Positions 23,888-35,755 of a DNA stretch of 64,000 nt are shown here, piece by piece. A program made the translations under genes and the position numbers. The notes beneath the pieces were generated by a model. It was given only the letters and a program-made list of their open reading frames with translations, did not search any database and was not told where the DNA came from. Where the stretch lies: positions 3,100,001 through 3,164,000 of the forward strand of contig JAJQJQ010000013.1 of the NCBI GenBank assembly GCA_028622995.1, written 5' to 3'. How positions within the stretch are numbered: position 1 is the first letter of the stretch; each line of letters starts with the position of its first letter. Source of the stretch: Panagrolaimus kolymaensis (lineage: Eukaryota > Nematoda > Chromadorea > Rhabditida > Panagrolaimidae).

Positions 23888-24581
23888 ATGGAAAAGCACG
23901 TTTATCACGAAGAAACAACCGTCAATGCTCCCGGTGGTGGAACCCATATCCATCAACATGAAAGCCACGAAGGTGAAGGAGCCATGCATAAAATGAAAGA
24001 AGGAGTAAAAGAAGGCGTAGAAAATGTCAAAGATGGTATGCATAAACTTGCTAATAAAGTCACAGGGCATGATGATAATTCCGCTAAAGCCCATGCAAAA
24101 GAAGCTAAACATTTAAGTAAAAAAGCTGACGATTGTTTGGATGATGCACCTAAAGATGTTAAAAAAGCTGAAAAAGCTCAACATAAAGCTGATAAAGAAG
24201 CGGTCAAAGCATACGACAAAACTGCTAAAGCTTTACACAAACAAGAAAAGGGACAAGAATATCTCGCTGAAGCAGGTGAGATAGTTTTATTTTTTCTAGT
24301 TTTCAAATTAAATTTCTAAATTTAAAAAAAACATTTTTTTTTTTGGGACGGTGAGATAGTTTTATTTTTTCTAGTTTTCAAATTTCTAAATTTAAAAAAA
24401 ACATTTTTTCTTTTGGGACAGAAGTTTTTAAAAAAGTTTTTCTTTTCTCCTAAAAAAATTTAAAATTTTCACATTTTTTTGTATTCTTGGAGTTTTTTAA
24501 ATTTATTTTTGTTTAGGAGCTGAAATGCAACAAGCTGGAGCCAAAATGCAAATGGATGCAGCTGCAGGTCGTCATTATTAA
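23888..24581 (+). CDS. LEA-like hydrophilic, helix-forming protein
   Basis: Two exons, 23888-24275 and 24517-24581, giving about 150 residues (MEKHVYHEET ... AGRHY). The N-terminus is Gly/His-rich (NAPGGGTHIHQHESHEG). The rest is a run of Lys/Ala/Glu/Asp/His amphipathic helix with 11-residue-like spacing (MKEGVKEGVENVKDGMHKLA; later KKAEKAQHKADKEAVKAY). No hydrophobic core and no membrane segment are present. This resembles group-3 LEA and related hydrophilins, which in nematodes protect cells during desiccation or osmotic stress; that role is inferred. There is a single Cys. The first donor must be used, because the duplicated donor in the intron would add a stop. It is followed on the same strand by another small hydrophilic gene. 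Confidence 0.7.
24276..24420 (+). repeat. Tandem duplication inside an intron, copying the 5' splice site
   Basis: A 75-bp unit (24276-24350) and a 70-bp unit (24351-24420) are near-identical; the second lacks five bases (ATTAA). Both begin GTGAGATAG, so the intron of the LEA-like gene carries two copies of its donor. Use of the second donor would add 75 bases including an in-frame stop. Confidence 0.9.
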
Positions 24582-24985
24582 TTACCCATCTTAATTTGTC
24601 TCTCTCTCCCTTCTGATCTTAAAATTTTCCCTACAATTTAATTTCATTAATTTTCTTATGTTTTAATTTTTTATGTAAAAAAACATGTTTTCATTTTTTT
24701 CTTCAATTAAGTCACTATTATTTATTTTTGAAATTATGAATATTTGTAAATTTGAATATTAAATTGAATAAAAAAGTCGAACTGAAATTTAATACTATAA
24801 AAAATAATACAAAAAATTCATTGAAAAAAAGAAATTTTTTTTGGTTGTTATTTGTGTACCTTCGCAGCATCTTTCCCAACAACAACAATAAATAAAAAAA
24901 CAAATAAACAGGAAAATTATTTTTTGTTCTTTGACTTTAGCAATTTTCTTTTGTTTTTGATGTTGTTGTTGTTTGCTTGGTTTTT

Positions 24986-25020
<35 letters not shown>

Positions 25021-25575
25021 AAGAGAAAGAGAAAGAGAGAGAGTGTGCATATTTTTTTCCCACTCTCAACAGCAGCAGCAGCAGCATCCCACAACAACCA
25101 CTATCAACGGAGGAGTGATGTTTGGTTAACCAAAAAAAAGAAAAAAAGTCATAAATGAGAGCAAAAAAAAAAAACAAATAAAAGCTTTTTGGTTTTCTCT
25201 TCTTCTTTTTTTTCTTCAGATCTTTTAAATCAATATTTTTTTTTTCTAAAATTTAGGAAGTGAAACGAAGCTCAAAAAAATATGCTGTTTGACTTACTTT
25301 TTTGAAATCTTTAATTTTCTTTAAATCTTTGGGGTTGTAATTCCGCGATTTCTTTTATCCATTTTTGCTTTATTTATTTTTTATCTGCGTTTCCTCAAAA
25401 AAAGAAAGAAAGATCTTTTTCATTTAACTTTTTTTCTAACAATAAAAATTAATCATTACCCACGTGAAAACGCGAAAAGCTACAATGTTCGTGACATTAT
25501 TATCTAATATTTTTTTGTAACTCTTTTGAATCCAAAAATTTAGTTTCTTTTTTTTCATTTTAAAACATAATAAAA
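24582..25575. other. Intergenic with microsatellites
   Basis: Contains a (GA)n tract (24987-25043, decaying to GAAA/GAGA), an (AGC)n tract at about 25069-25086 and CAACAA runs, flanked by CTTCTT tracts. It ends with a GC-richer patch (CACGTGAAAACGCGAAAAGC near 25461) about 100 bp before the next start; it contains a CACGTG E-box-like hexamer. No gene seen. Confidence 0.5.
24987..25043 (+). repeat. (GA)n microsatellite
   Basis: About 15 uninterrupted GA units followed by interrupted GAAAGA and GAGAGA units. The open frame translated through it (RERERE) is an artefact of the repeat. Confidence 0.95.
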
Positions 25576-25862
25576 ATGAGCGGCACGGGACCTACAAGCA
25601 ACACTCAACCTAAAGATCGCCATCCTCTTCCCATTGATAAAATTGTGCCTTCACCTGGACGGGATTTTGATGTAGATGAAGAATTTGTCGATAAACAAGA
25701 AAAGGAAGAATATCAAAAAGGTAAAAATTTAAATTCGCGTGCATTTTAAAAACCAATTAAAACTTTGAAATTTTAGGATCAAACAATGATGCTCAAATGT
25801 CTAATTCATCCAAAACCAGAGGAAAAGATTATGCTAAAAATGAAAATACCCAACGCCAATAA
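25576..25862 (+). CDS. Small hydrophilic protein, unrecognised
   Basis: Two exons (25576 to about 25721; about 25778-25862) with a clean GTAAAA...TTTTAG intron and matching frame, giving 76 residues. It starts MSGTGPTSNTQPKDRHPLP, has a PSPGRDFDVDEEFVDK acidic middle and ends with a polar KTRGKDYAKNENTQRQ tail. Codon composition is much less AT-biased than the flanks. No hydrophobic segment; probably disordered. It sits on the same strand downstream of the LEA-like gene, about 1 kb away, too far for a typical operon pair. Two hydrophilic proteins side by side may reflect a shared stress role, but this is only context. Confidence 0.6.
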
Positions 25863-26704
25863 AATCCGATAATTTTATTTAATGTTATGATTGAAAGAAT
25901 AAATAATAAATTTTTATTGTTATATACTAAATTTGTCTGCAACAAAATATAACAAAGTAAGGGGAAAAATAAAGTAAAAATAAAATAGACTTTTAATATT
26001 TTTTTATACCAAGCTTATGTTTTCAGCAAATTAAAGAAAATTTTTAAAGTTTTGGAGTTGGCTAATACAAAATTCCATGGAATTTTATTTTCAACCGAAA
26101 CTTTTATAAAAATTTCTTGTAGAATATCATTGTTAAGGACCGACATTTTTTAATTTAAAAAAAATCAATCGTGATCGTGGAAATTTTTTGCTTTAATCAA
26201 AAAGAAATGATTTATCTTATCAACGAACTTCTTCTAATGCTGACTCATCTTTTTAATTTTTTGCTATCTTTCAACTTTAAATGGGCAAATAATCATAACA
26301 ACTTTACACAATTTGTTATCAAAAAAAGAAGGAATAAGCAGTGTAGATTTTTTTTAAAATTTTGAATGTTTTTAATGATTTTATTGAACAAAGATACGAA
26401 ATATTTTTTATGACGACTTTTAATTTTCATTTTTCTGAAAGTTTGGCAGTTTAGTAAAATCGCTAAATTTAACGTTTATAAAAGCAGAATAAAATAATGA
26501 AATATTAAAGAACATAACAATGCAAAAATTAAAAAAAACAAAGTTTCCATTGTGCTGTATTACTACTTTCATACATACAAATGTGTTTATGATACTTATC
26601 TTTGTGTCACTGTCTAAAAATTTAAAGAATTTAATGATATATGAATTCAGAATCTTAACTTGATTTTTAAAGAAGCGCATAAAAAGTAAAGATAATGAAA
26701 AAAT
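25863..26704. other. Intergenic
   Basis: 3' flank of the small hydrophilic gene and of the first array copy (convergent). The stretch 26040-26160 shows weak antisense similarity to the start exon of the array family (reverse strand reads ILKEIFIK-like, then IPWNFVLA-like), suggesting a decayed first-exon relic. Otherwise nothing. Confidence 0.35.
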
Positions 26705-28507
26705 TTATTCTTCAAGGTAAGTTTTAATTATGAGTTTCTTATTTTCACTAATTTGTTTTATGCATTCAAAACAATGCATAAAACCAAGTGTTTTAATTTT
26801 TATGAAGCCCATGGTAGTTGTAAGTTTTTCAGAAACTGGAGCATGTCGTTTATGCTATAAAAATAAATAAATAAGGCAACATGTACAAATTAATATATTA
26901 TATTTACTTGAAATGACCATATCCATTCCAAAGTTAATTCGTATGCAATATCAGCTTTTTCTATTTGCTTTATTATACTATTATATGTGTAATCGTTTGT
27001 TAATTCATTTTGTGCCTATAAAACTATATTTTTTCGATTTAAAAAAAAGAAAGAATACCGGTCTTCGAGATTCATGTTGATTTGTAAAATCAAGACATAC
27101 ATCAACTTTTTTTAAATTTAGGAAACGCTTTTGTAAATTCTCAAACAATATATTTAATTTTAAGGCATCTGGGATGGGATTAATGATATCATCTGTTAAA
27201 TTTAAGGTTAATTTTTCAATTGAATTTGAAAAACATTCTTGTTCGTTATTTATGGATTGGTCATAATTTCGAGAAATTTGTTCCAAAATTGAACGAAACT
27301 GTTTAGTTTCATGCTCAACCAAAGTGGGTGGTCCATAAAAAACGAAATTAGAATTTTGACCCGTTCTAAAAAATGTTAGAAAGTTAAAACATTGTATATA
27401 TTTTTAAAACTTACCTTTGCGAAGCGTTTGGTAGAGCAAAAATATTGAAGACTTGGAACCATAAATATTTACCAGTAAAATTTAAAGTTAAAGTTTTGGT
27501 TTTGAAGCAGTAATTTGTAAGCATATTCTGGAAAAAAGAATGGTTTGAAAGAAAAAAAATTAAAAAAGATAAGTTTACATACGCTAAGTTTGTGTAAATT
27601 TCGATAATCAAAAGAAGGTGGAATATCAACTGTAATTTCAACGCTTTCATATTCTGGGTAAGCTTCGGTGCTAATCACAGAGGTACTACAACTATCGTCA
27701 TTGGCAAGTATTTTTCTTTCATCTTCATACAATTCACGTTGATTATTTTCAAGCACGTGGCAAACGCGAAAATTTCGATAATCAAATTTTGTTTGCTTTT
27801 CAATTTTTCGACGCTTTTGTAAATGATGATAACCAAAATTTCTCTGATTATGAAGCATATTTCGCTCAATATAAGTCACGTCAGGATATTCTTTCAAATA
27901 CTGAAGCAGTGGAAGTTTATTTAAGAGCCAATATTTCATTGAATTTCCTGCAGAATCATCTGGATAATACAGAAGTAAACAAGAAGCATTTATTTTTAAA
28001 TGTCTTAGTGGCAACTTTGATACATTGTAAAGCGTATGTCCATTATCATCAATTAATTCAATAGTAGCTTTGGTGATATCTAAAAAACAAAAGTAATATG
28101 AAGATTTTTTTTAATCTAATTTAAAATTTAATTACTTCTAAAATCATTTTTCTGAAACAATTCAAGATGCTGTGCTTTGAGACCAGAAATAAAATTTATT
28201 TCGGAAACATTCGACAAAAGTTTAACGCACACGAATTTAAGAAGTTTTGGGTCATCTAATCGAAAGCAATATTTTCCCCAACTCTGAAAGTACATATATT
28301 ATTTTTAATTAATTTAGAGACAACGCTTACAAAAACTGCTTCGAACTTAAAATACTCAAATTTAATAAATTTTACAGTTTTTAATAAATTGTAAAATACT
28401 TTTAATGTTTGAATATTAGCTAAAACAAAATTCCAGGGAATTTCATGGTTTTGGGAAGCTTCAATACAAATTTCTTTGAGAATATCATTATTTAAAACTA
28501 CAGACAT
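26705..28507 (-). CDS. Array family copy A (unrecognised, weakly F-box-like N-terminus)
   Basis: First of six paralogues. Order of parts: start MSVVLNNDILKEICIEASQN with IPWNFVLA and LLKTVKFIKF (about 28507-28330). Next an exon with FRLDDPKLL (28275-28150), then the long variable exon (about 28080-27550) that opens with SKLPLRHLKINASCLL and closes with YESVEITVD. A short exon follows (27530-27415, NYCFKTKTLTLNFTG). Then the conserved YGPPTLVEHETKQF exon (about 27345-27070) with LTLNLTDDI and NILFENLQKRF, and two C-terminal exons ending KQISENKK. This copy lacks the acidic tail of copies B and D. The family's N-terminus recalls an F-box and the LxLNL...L.LL.NL repeats recall leucine-rich segments, as in nematode F-box/FTH-type proteins, but neither is certain. 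No signal peptide. Confidence 0.65.
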
Positions 28508-29236
28508 TTTTAGCATAATAAAAAAAATCGATTATGTTCTAATTAAATTTGCTTTGTTTTCAAGTCTTTGCTTTTTCTTATCACAATAAAAACCCTACCT
28601 AATATGTACACACAATCATCTATACTTTTGATTACCCTTCAATATCGAACAGAAAAATGAGCATAAGAAGCTATGAACGAAAAATTTGTTTGAAATAAGC
28701 AATTAAGAATATACATACATCAGCGCTTCAATTTGTTTTTTTGAATATTTTGGATGCTTTTTTTCTCATTTTTTTTTTGCTGAATTTTTCGTACCTCAAA
28801 AATTTAAAGCATTTTTTGATATCTTTTTCCTTTATTTTATTATTTTGTCAGCTATTAAGAAAAACCAAGTTATTTCATTTGCCAATACCAAAAAAATTAC
28901 CCTACAAATCCGAAGGATAGGATCGCATGCAAATTCATCTCAACCCCCGAAAAAAAATATTTCCGAGCCGAAAAAAGAGAATTCATGTAAAATTAATTAA
29001 TGTTTATGAATTATAAAGAAAAATAAATAAACTAGTTATTTCAATTAAAATTAAACGATGACAAACATGGAATGCTACAATAATAATAATTTAGAAACAA
29101 AAAAATAGTCGCATAAAAATGAAAATAAACATGACATGTTTATAGTAAACATGCTTTTTTGGAGTATTTAGTTTAAGCTTAAGTTTTCCAAAAATATATT
29201 ATCATTAACGTTAAAGGATTTTATTCTTTAATCATC
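28508..29236. other. Intergenic between copies A and B
   Basis: Contains a half foldback motif near 28733 (TTTTTTGAATATTTTGG) and a possible orphan exon at 28852-29000, listed separately. No other gene evidence. Confidence 0.45.
28852..29000 (+). other. Possible orphan 3' exon
   Basis: After TTATTTTGTCAG the frame is open for 49 codons to TAA, reading IKKNQVISFANTKKITLQ then IRRIGSHANSSQPPKK. It has normal coding composition, with Ser/Pro/Arg residues unusual for this AT-rich background. There is no partner exon nearby and the strand is opposite to the array. Likely a relic. Confidence 0.25.
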
Positions 29237-31218
29237 CTAGTCATCATTTTCGTCAGGAAAATTATAATACCCGTCATCATCGACTTCTTCTTCTTCGAAA
29301 GTATTTTGATTAGCTTGAATGACAGGTTTTTGACTTAAAAATGAGAGAGATATAGAATAAAATTCAAAAAGTTTTGTAAACAAAAACATACATTTTAAGC
29401 TTTTTAGTTTCACTTATTTCTTTTATGCAATCAAAATTATGCAAAAAATTATTATCATCGTTTTGTATGTGTTTGAAGCCCAAGGTTTTTATTAAAACTT
29501 CAGAAATAAAGACATAGTCAGCATGCTAAAGAAATAAATAAAAAATAAATTTTTTTTGAAAAAATATCGTAAGTTTTTGCATACCGAAAAAATTTGTTTT
29601 GGCCATATCCATTCTAAATTTAAATTATAATTAACTTTGGCTCCATTTATTTGCTTTACAATTCTTTCATATGTTGAAGTATAAACATTAATTATTTGAT
29701 TTTCATCCTAAAAAATTAAAGGATTTTATCTTAGCTGTTTTAAAATTGTTGCTTAACCATACAGGATTTTGCGATTTATGTTGATGGGTAAAATCCAAAT
29801 AAATTTCCACATTTTTCACGGCTGGAAAACACTTTTCTATGTTTTCGAATAAAATATTTAATTTCAATGCATCAAGAATGGCAAAAATTATGTCATCTGT
29901 TAAATGGATAATCAAACTTTTAACTGAATCAGAATAATATTCTCGCGAATCACTTTCATCATAATTTCGAGAAATTTGTTTTATAATTGTTTCTAACAAT
30001 TTGGCTTCGTGCTCACACATTGTTGGTGGACCAAAAGCAACAAGATGGGATGATTTCGGTTCAATCAATCTAAAAAAAGTTGAAAATAAAAGTTTATAAT
30101 ATTTTTTCTTTCAACAATAATAAAAAATAGTTAGCAACCTACCTTTTTGGAGTTTCAAAAATATCTATAACTTGAAACTATGAATATCGACCAGTAAAAT
30201 TAAAAGTCAAAGCTTTTGTTTTAAAGCAATAATTAGTTAACATATTCTGAAATACGCAACTTTTTCAGAATTATAATAATGAAAAGGCAAAAATTTTTAT
30301 CTTTAGTTTGAGGATATTACGATATTCAAGTAAACTCGGAATATTTGTTGTAATTTCAACGATTTCATATTCTTTATATTCTTGTTTAATCCATTTTTGA
30401 AGAAAGTCATTGTGATCATCAAATTTATTTCTCTCATCTTCCAAATTTTTTCTATAATCTAAGTAATTTTCATATTCGCTATAAAATATAAAATTGTTGT
30501 CCATCATTTTATGAATGAATATGTCATCAGAAAAATAGTTATCATAACTATCGTCAGATTTCTTCTTATTTGCCATTCGGTGTCTATAAAATTCATTAAA
30601 TTGCTTTAAGCTGGGTTTGAAAGGGTTTTCATCATCCTTTATAAATGGAATCATATGCTGTTCACAATAAGAGACATATTCATTATAAATTTCTGCTTGA
30701 AATAAGTTACGTTCAAGAAAAGTTTTATCATTTTCTTGGAATTCAGGCAAAGAATTTTGTTTCATTAAAATTCGATATTGCTTTGATCTATTTTTAATTT
30801 CATGTTCAGGATCATAATAAATTAAACAAGAAGCAGGAATGTTTAAATTTTTGAGGGGTAATTTAGTTATATTATAAAGCATATATCCATTATCATCAAA
30901 ATCACATTCAATGTTAACATAAAATAAAAGTTTCGCGACAACTGTCTTTGAAAAAAATGGGTCATCAAATCGTAAATTATATATTCCCCAACCCTAAAAG
31001 CTTTGTTGTTATTTTCTCTCATAAAATGGGTAATAAAAATTTACAAAATAAGCTTCAAATTGACCATCAACAAATTTGAGACTTTTCACAAACTTTAATA
31101 AATCAAAAAATAGTTTCAAAGTTTTCTTATTCGCTAAAACATAATTCCATGGAATTTCATGGTTTTTGGAAGCTTTAATCAAAATTTCTTTCAATAAAAC
31201 ATTATTCAAAAGTGGCAT
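29237..31218 (-). CDS. Array family copy B
   Basis: Apparently intact paralogue. Start MPLLNNVLLKEILIKASKNH, IPWNYVLA and LLKFVKSLKF. It continues with GIYNLRFDDPFFS (near 30990-30950) and LYNITKLPLKNLNIPASCLIY. The variable middle is very acidic and aromatic (DDSYDNYFSDDIF), followed by YEIVEITTN, VAFGPPTMCEHEAKL, LIIHLTDDI and NILFENIEKCF. The last exons give KQISETKK and an acidic tail EEEEVDDDGYYNFPDENDD before TAG at 29237. Exon spacing mirrors copy A. Soluble, about 500 residues, function unknown. Confidence 0.65.
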
Positions 31219-31479
31219 TTTTTAAATCAAAAATAAATCAATTCAATTTGTTTTATGTATGAATTTTTCATCCACAAAAATTATGCCATTTTTTATGACA
31301 TAAAACAAACACCAAATATGAAAGAAGATTTAAAAAAAAGTTTTTTATTTTTAAAAATTTATTAAAAACTGTTTGTCAAAGCTACACACAAAGCCAAATG
31401 TTTTCATAGAAGATTAGTTTAAAAAAATAAAATTGCAAATTAAATTAAAATTATAATAAATCATCCACTCTCTACTAAA

Positions 31480-31805
31480 AATGCAACAGCATTAGAATCA
31501 TCACCGTTTCCATCATATATGTACATCTTGAACATTATAATTTGCAACATCATTACCAAATTGTTGTTGTTGCGTTTATTCCAAAGCATTTGGTTCCCTC
31601 ATCCATCGAAACATTCAAGGTTTCAAGAAGTTCATTTTTTTAGGATTTAAGTTGATTTAAAATTTCACGCTCCGGGTTAATTTGTGATAGAATCTCAGAA
31701 AGGGTATCTTCATTTTTTTGGAGTTTTGATATTCTTTTTCATCAGCTTTAATTCAATCTTGTTGTTCATTTTTCAAAAACGTCGATAAAAGAAAGAAACA
31801 AGCGA
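31480..31805 (-). pseudogene. Decayed coiled-coil gene fragment
   Basis: On the minus strand the sequence reads as a protein with lesions. LVEIIETR comes first, then after shifts NEQQD and KADEKEYQ. Then LQKNEDTLSEILSQINPE and REILNQLKS, a stop, and KNELLETLNVSMDEGTK. After further frame changes come QQQQFGNDVANYNVQD and a terminal DSNAVAFLVESG stop. At least one nonsense and three frame changes occur within 330 bp and no introns are needed, which suggests a processed pseudogene or an old intronless copy. The coiled-coil register recalls the C-terminal part of Nup62/Nsp1-type nucleoporins, but this is only a resemblance. It lies exactly where the 3' exons of array copy C should be. Confidence 0.5.
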
Positions 31806-31808
31806 GTT

Positions 31809-32873
31809 TCAATTATTTCGACGAGTTTTTATTCTTAATATATTTATTGTACTTACCTCAAGTTTATATAATTGATCACAATCGCATGACTTTGTTGTAT
31901 CAACAATAATTTCAACGGTTTCATATTCTTTATGAAATTGAGATGGATTAAAACTTCTTCGTTCATTATATTCTTTATGCTCTAAATTCAACCGACGACT
32001 TTCATATTCATTTAAATGTTGAATATAATTCTTTCTATAACGTTGATATTCTTCTTGCATTTCTCGTTTACGATCTTCTTTGGAATTTTGAAGCCATTTA
32101 TACTCTTCATTATTATCCAATGTTTCCGTTGTTGGATTCTGAAGTATATATTGTTCACGATCAATCAAACTTTTAAAATCACGATTTTGAAGAAGATAAT
32201 TTCGATCAAAAATTTGATAATAAAAATGATAAGATTTTTTAAGCAATGAAAGATCATTTAAACGTTGATAAATTTTAGCTTGCCCTCCAATATCGTCAGG
32301 GTAAAGATTAATAAATGATGATAAACAAGAGGCAGATATTCTCATATGTTTTATGGGTAATTTTGTTATCTGATAAAGCGAATCTCCATCATCCATGAAA
32401 CCTTCGAGAGTAGCTTTGTTGATATCTTAAAATAACGAGTTATTAAAATTGAAGGTAAAAATGTTCCATCTTTTTTTATCAATAAACAAACTTACTTTCT
32501 AAATTTGAATCTTGTAATAAGTTCAAATGTTTTAAATTAAGGCTTGAAACAACGCTAATTTCTGTAACCAAAGACATAAGCTTTAAACAAAAACTTTTTG
32601 AAAATGTTGGTTCATCAAACCGAATATAAAACTTTCCCTGATTCAAAAAAAAGACGGCATTGTTAAAATGTTTTAAAGATAACAGTAACTTACAAAAATA
32701 GCTTCAATCCTATCTTCATCAAATTTGATACATCTTACATTTTTTAATAAATTCATAAAAATCTTCAAATTTTGTCCACTTGCAAGCGCAAAATTCCATG
32801 GAATACAACCATTTTTATTTGATGCATGAATAATAATTTCTTGTAAAATTTCACTATTTAAAACAACAGGCAT
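31809..32873 (-). pseudogene. Array family copy C, 3'-truncated
   Basis: Only the first exons are present. These are MPVVLNSEILQEIIIHASN (32873 to about 32695), an FYIRFDEPTFS exon (about 32637-32500) and the variable exon from LYQITKLPIKHMRISASCL to YETVEIIVD and CDQLYKLE, ending at an intact GTAAGT donor near 31857. The YGPP exon, the LTLNL exon and the C-terminal exons are absent; the decayed coiled-coil fragment occupies the place after the donor. It could still be transcribed and end shortly after the donor (RIKTRRNN stop), giving a product of about 300 residues. Confidence 0.6.
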
Positions 32874-33233
32874 TGGAAAAAGATTGATTCAGAAAATAAA
32901 TAAATATTTTATTTTGTCGATAAAAATTTGTTAACAAATTTGAAGAAAGAAAAAAATATTTTTTATGGCATTCAAAAAAATGACTAGAATAAAGAAATTT
33001 TTGGCGAAGTAAGTGCAATTAAAAAAATGATTCATGATGGCTTTTTTCAAAAAGATGCAAAGGTATGACAAAATGTATTTTAAGAAACATAAAGCTACAA
33101 AAAAAACAAAAGCTAAAATCTAAATCGGATATGAAAATGTTTGGTATTATAAGTATTTTAAAAGGTTTTTTGGCAAGCTTTCTTTTAATTTTTCAAAACT
33201 ATGGATAGTCAACAGTGTTTATCCTTTCTTTTT
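32874..33233. other. Spacer between copies C and D
   Basis: 360 bp of A/T-rich DNA holding the presumptive promoter of copy C. No motif beyond runs of A and T. Confidence 0.4.
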
Positions 33234-35071
33234 TTAGTCATCCAAATCATTGTCATCAGGGAAATTATAATAACCATCATCATCTTCGGGAGCTTTATGA
33301 TTTGCTGGGATCGGATCTTCACTAAAATTTTAAAAACCATAATTTGGCAAATAAAAAATTTGAGAAACTTATACTTCGAAAAAAGCTTCCATTTTTATGG
33401 TTTTATTTTCACTGATTTGTTTTATGGTTTCATAGCTATGCATTTTATCCTCATTTTTAGTTTCTTTGAAATCCAAAGTTCTCATAAGTGTTTCAAGAAT
33501 AATTTCGCTGTATTCTTGCTAAAAAAAATTAAACTAATTGAAGAAAAAAAAGTTTGTAGTTTTTTACGGAAATAATTTGCGAAGGCCAAATCCATTCGAA
33601 TCTTAAATTGTAATTTATTTTTGCTTCTTTTATTTGCTTTATTAGATTTTGATATGTTTCAGTATAAACATTTAGTATTTGAGCCTGTACCTAAAAAATT
33701 AGCCAACCATTTAACTTTATTAAAGTAAAGAGATGAAAACATACAGGTCTTTGAGATGGATGTTGTTGAGTAAAATCAAGACAAATTTCAACATTTCTCA
33801 AACTTGGAAAACATTTTTGTAAATTTTCAAGCAAAATATTTAGCTGTAAAGCAATTGCAATGGGAACGAGGATATCATCAGTTAAATTTAAAGTTAAACT
33901 TTCGATCGATTTTGAGATATGTTTAGTTTCAGGATCATAAGTTCGAGATATTTGTTGGATAATAGTTTCAAGTTTTTCTGCATGCTTCTCCAACAAACTT
34001 TGCCCATATACAGCTTTTGGCTGAGATAGGCTAGAAATAGAGAAAACTTTTTAGACTATTTAAGTACAAATTAGAAAAAATAAACCTTTCAAAGATGTCT
34101 GTTTTAGTAAAAATATCAAAAACTTGAAGCCATGGATATCGGCCAGTAAAATTTAGAGTCATATGTTTGGTGTTGAAGCAATAATTTGTTAACATATTCT
34201 ATTGCGTCTTTTATAAGCTCAGAAAATATATAAAACAAAAGCCAACCAACCTCAATTTTATTTAATTCCACATACTCAAAAGAAGGCGAAGGAGTATTAA
34301 CTGTAATTTCAACTCTTTCATATTTACTAAAGCTCGACCACCAACTTCTTGACGTTCTCTTAAAAGAACTAATGAATATTCTTTTAGATGGCTTTTGAAT
34401 TTATCGATCAAATGTTTCGAGTGAGAAAATGCCTCATATAAATAATTAAAAATTCTTTTTAAATATTTTTCACGTTCAAGCTCATTATAGTTTGGTAGAC
34501 TTTTACGGCAATTTATGGGTTGGTTTGTTATCCGCTCACAAAATTTTTCTATTTCATATTCAAGCTTCCCAATCCAAATGGAAATTTCTATAGTCGTCGT
34601 TTGCAAACTTCGTAATGGAAACTTCATTAAACTTTGATATTTCTTTGCGTTGGTTTCAACAATATCATCAGGATCATAAAAAAATAAACAAGAAGCAGGA
34701 ATATTTAAATCTTTGAGAGGTAACTTTGTGATATTGTAAAGTGTATAACTTTTATCATCATCACATTTAATAGTAACATATGATAAAAGTTTCATGCAAA
34801 CTGTTCTAGAAAATTTTGGATCATCAAATCGCAAATAATATTTCACCCAATCCTAAAAAGTTATTGGAACTATAGTCACTCGAAAATTAAAACTTACAAA
34901 ACTGGCTTCAAATTGGCCATCAACAAATTTAATGATTTTCACGGTTTTTAATAAATCAAAGAATATTTTAAGAGCTTTTGGACTTGACAAAATAAATTTC
35001 CAAGGAATATAATGGTTTTCGGATGCTTTGAATAAAATTTCTTTCATTAAAACATTATTTAAAACAACCAT
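33234..35071 (-). CDS. Array family copy D (one-base frame break)
   Basis: Start MVVLNNVLMKEILFKASENH (chosen to match the sister copies; an upstream in-frame extension is not conserved). The protein continues with IPWKFILS, YYLRFDDPKFS and LYNITKLPLKDLNIPASCL. A variable middle is rich in Glu/Arg/Tyr, then SKYERVEITVNTPSPSFEY. Reaching that segment needs a change of frame near 34325-34345, equivalent to one missing base, since the original frame runs on as RALVNMKEL. It then follows the sisters: MLEKHAEKLETIIQQISR, LTLNLTDDI, NILLENLQKCF, KTLDFKETKN-type last exons and the acidic tail EDDDGYYNFPDDNDLDD. Either an assembly indel or a recent lesion. Confidence 0.6.
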
Positions 35072-35755
35072 TTTGTAATCACAGAAAAATAGATAATTTA
35101 GTTTTACGTTTCTTCTGCAAAAGTAAAGCTTTTTTGTATCATTAAGATAACCACCAAATATGGAAAATGAATCAACGTTTTTTTGCATTTAATAATTTTT
35201 CTCAGAAAAATCTTTGTCAAAGTGGGTACAAAGCCAAAAATGCGCTATTTATTTCTTTTAAAAAAAATTGATTCTTCAGATAAAACTTAAAACTTAAAAC
35301 TTGAAATATTAATTGTATGTGATCGATGATAAATGATTACAACAAAAAAAAAACATTATGGTTATTGATAACATTTTTTAAACATCTCTTTTTCCAACGA
35401 CATCCGAAATTAAATTAATTGGAGTTTATTAGAAAAAGATAAGTCTATATAATTAACTCCAAAATACCATTTCGAAAAATTAAATAGTAATAAAACCAAT
35501 GAGGTAAAAATTAAAAAACTCAAAAGTGCCAAGGTTAAAAATAAATATTTTTGCCAAATGTTAGATGACGAAAAGTTTAATAAAAATATTTTTTTAAAAA
35601 TTTATATAATAAATATGCAGACATAAAGTACAAAGGAATAAATATCTCGTATTCATATTGAATTCGTAGTTGAAGTTTGATTCGTCACTATGAATTTATT
35701 TCTAGCTTTGGTCACTTTTGATATCAAAATTAGTAACTTCTTGTTGGTAATCATT
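35072..35755. other. Spacer between copies D and E
   Basis: About 680 bp. The right end (35703-35755) reads in frame with copy E beyond its stop codon; see that entry. The rest is featureless A/T-rich DNA. Confidence 0.4.

Noticed and set aside
24852..25177. Open frames on both strands with RERERE or SLSLSL runs
   Set aside because: These are translations of the (GA)n microsatellite.
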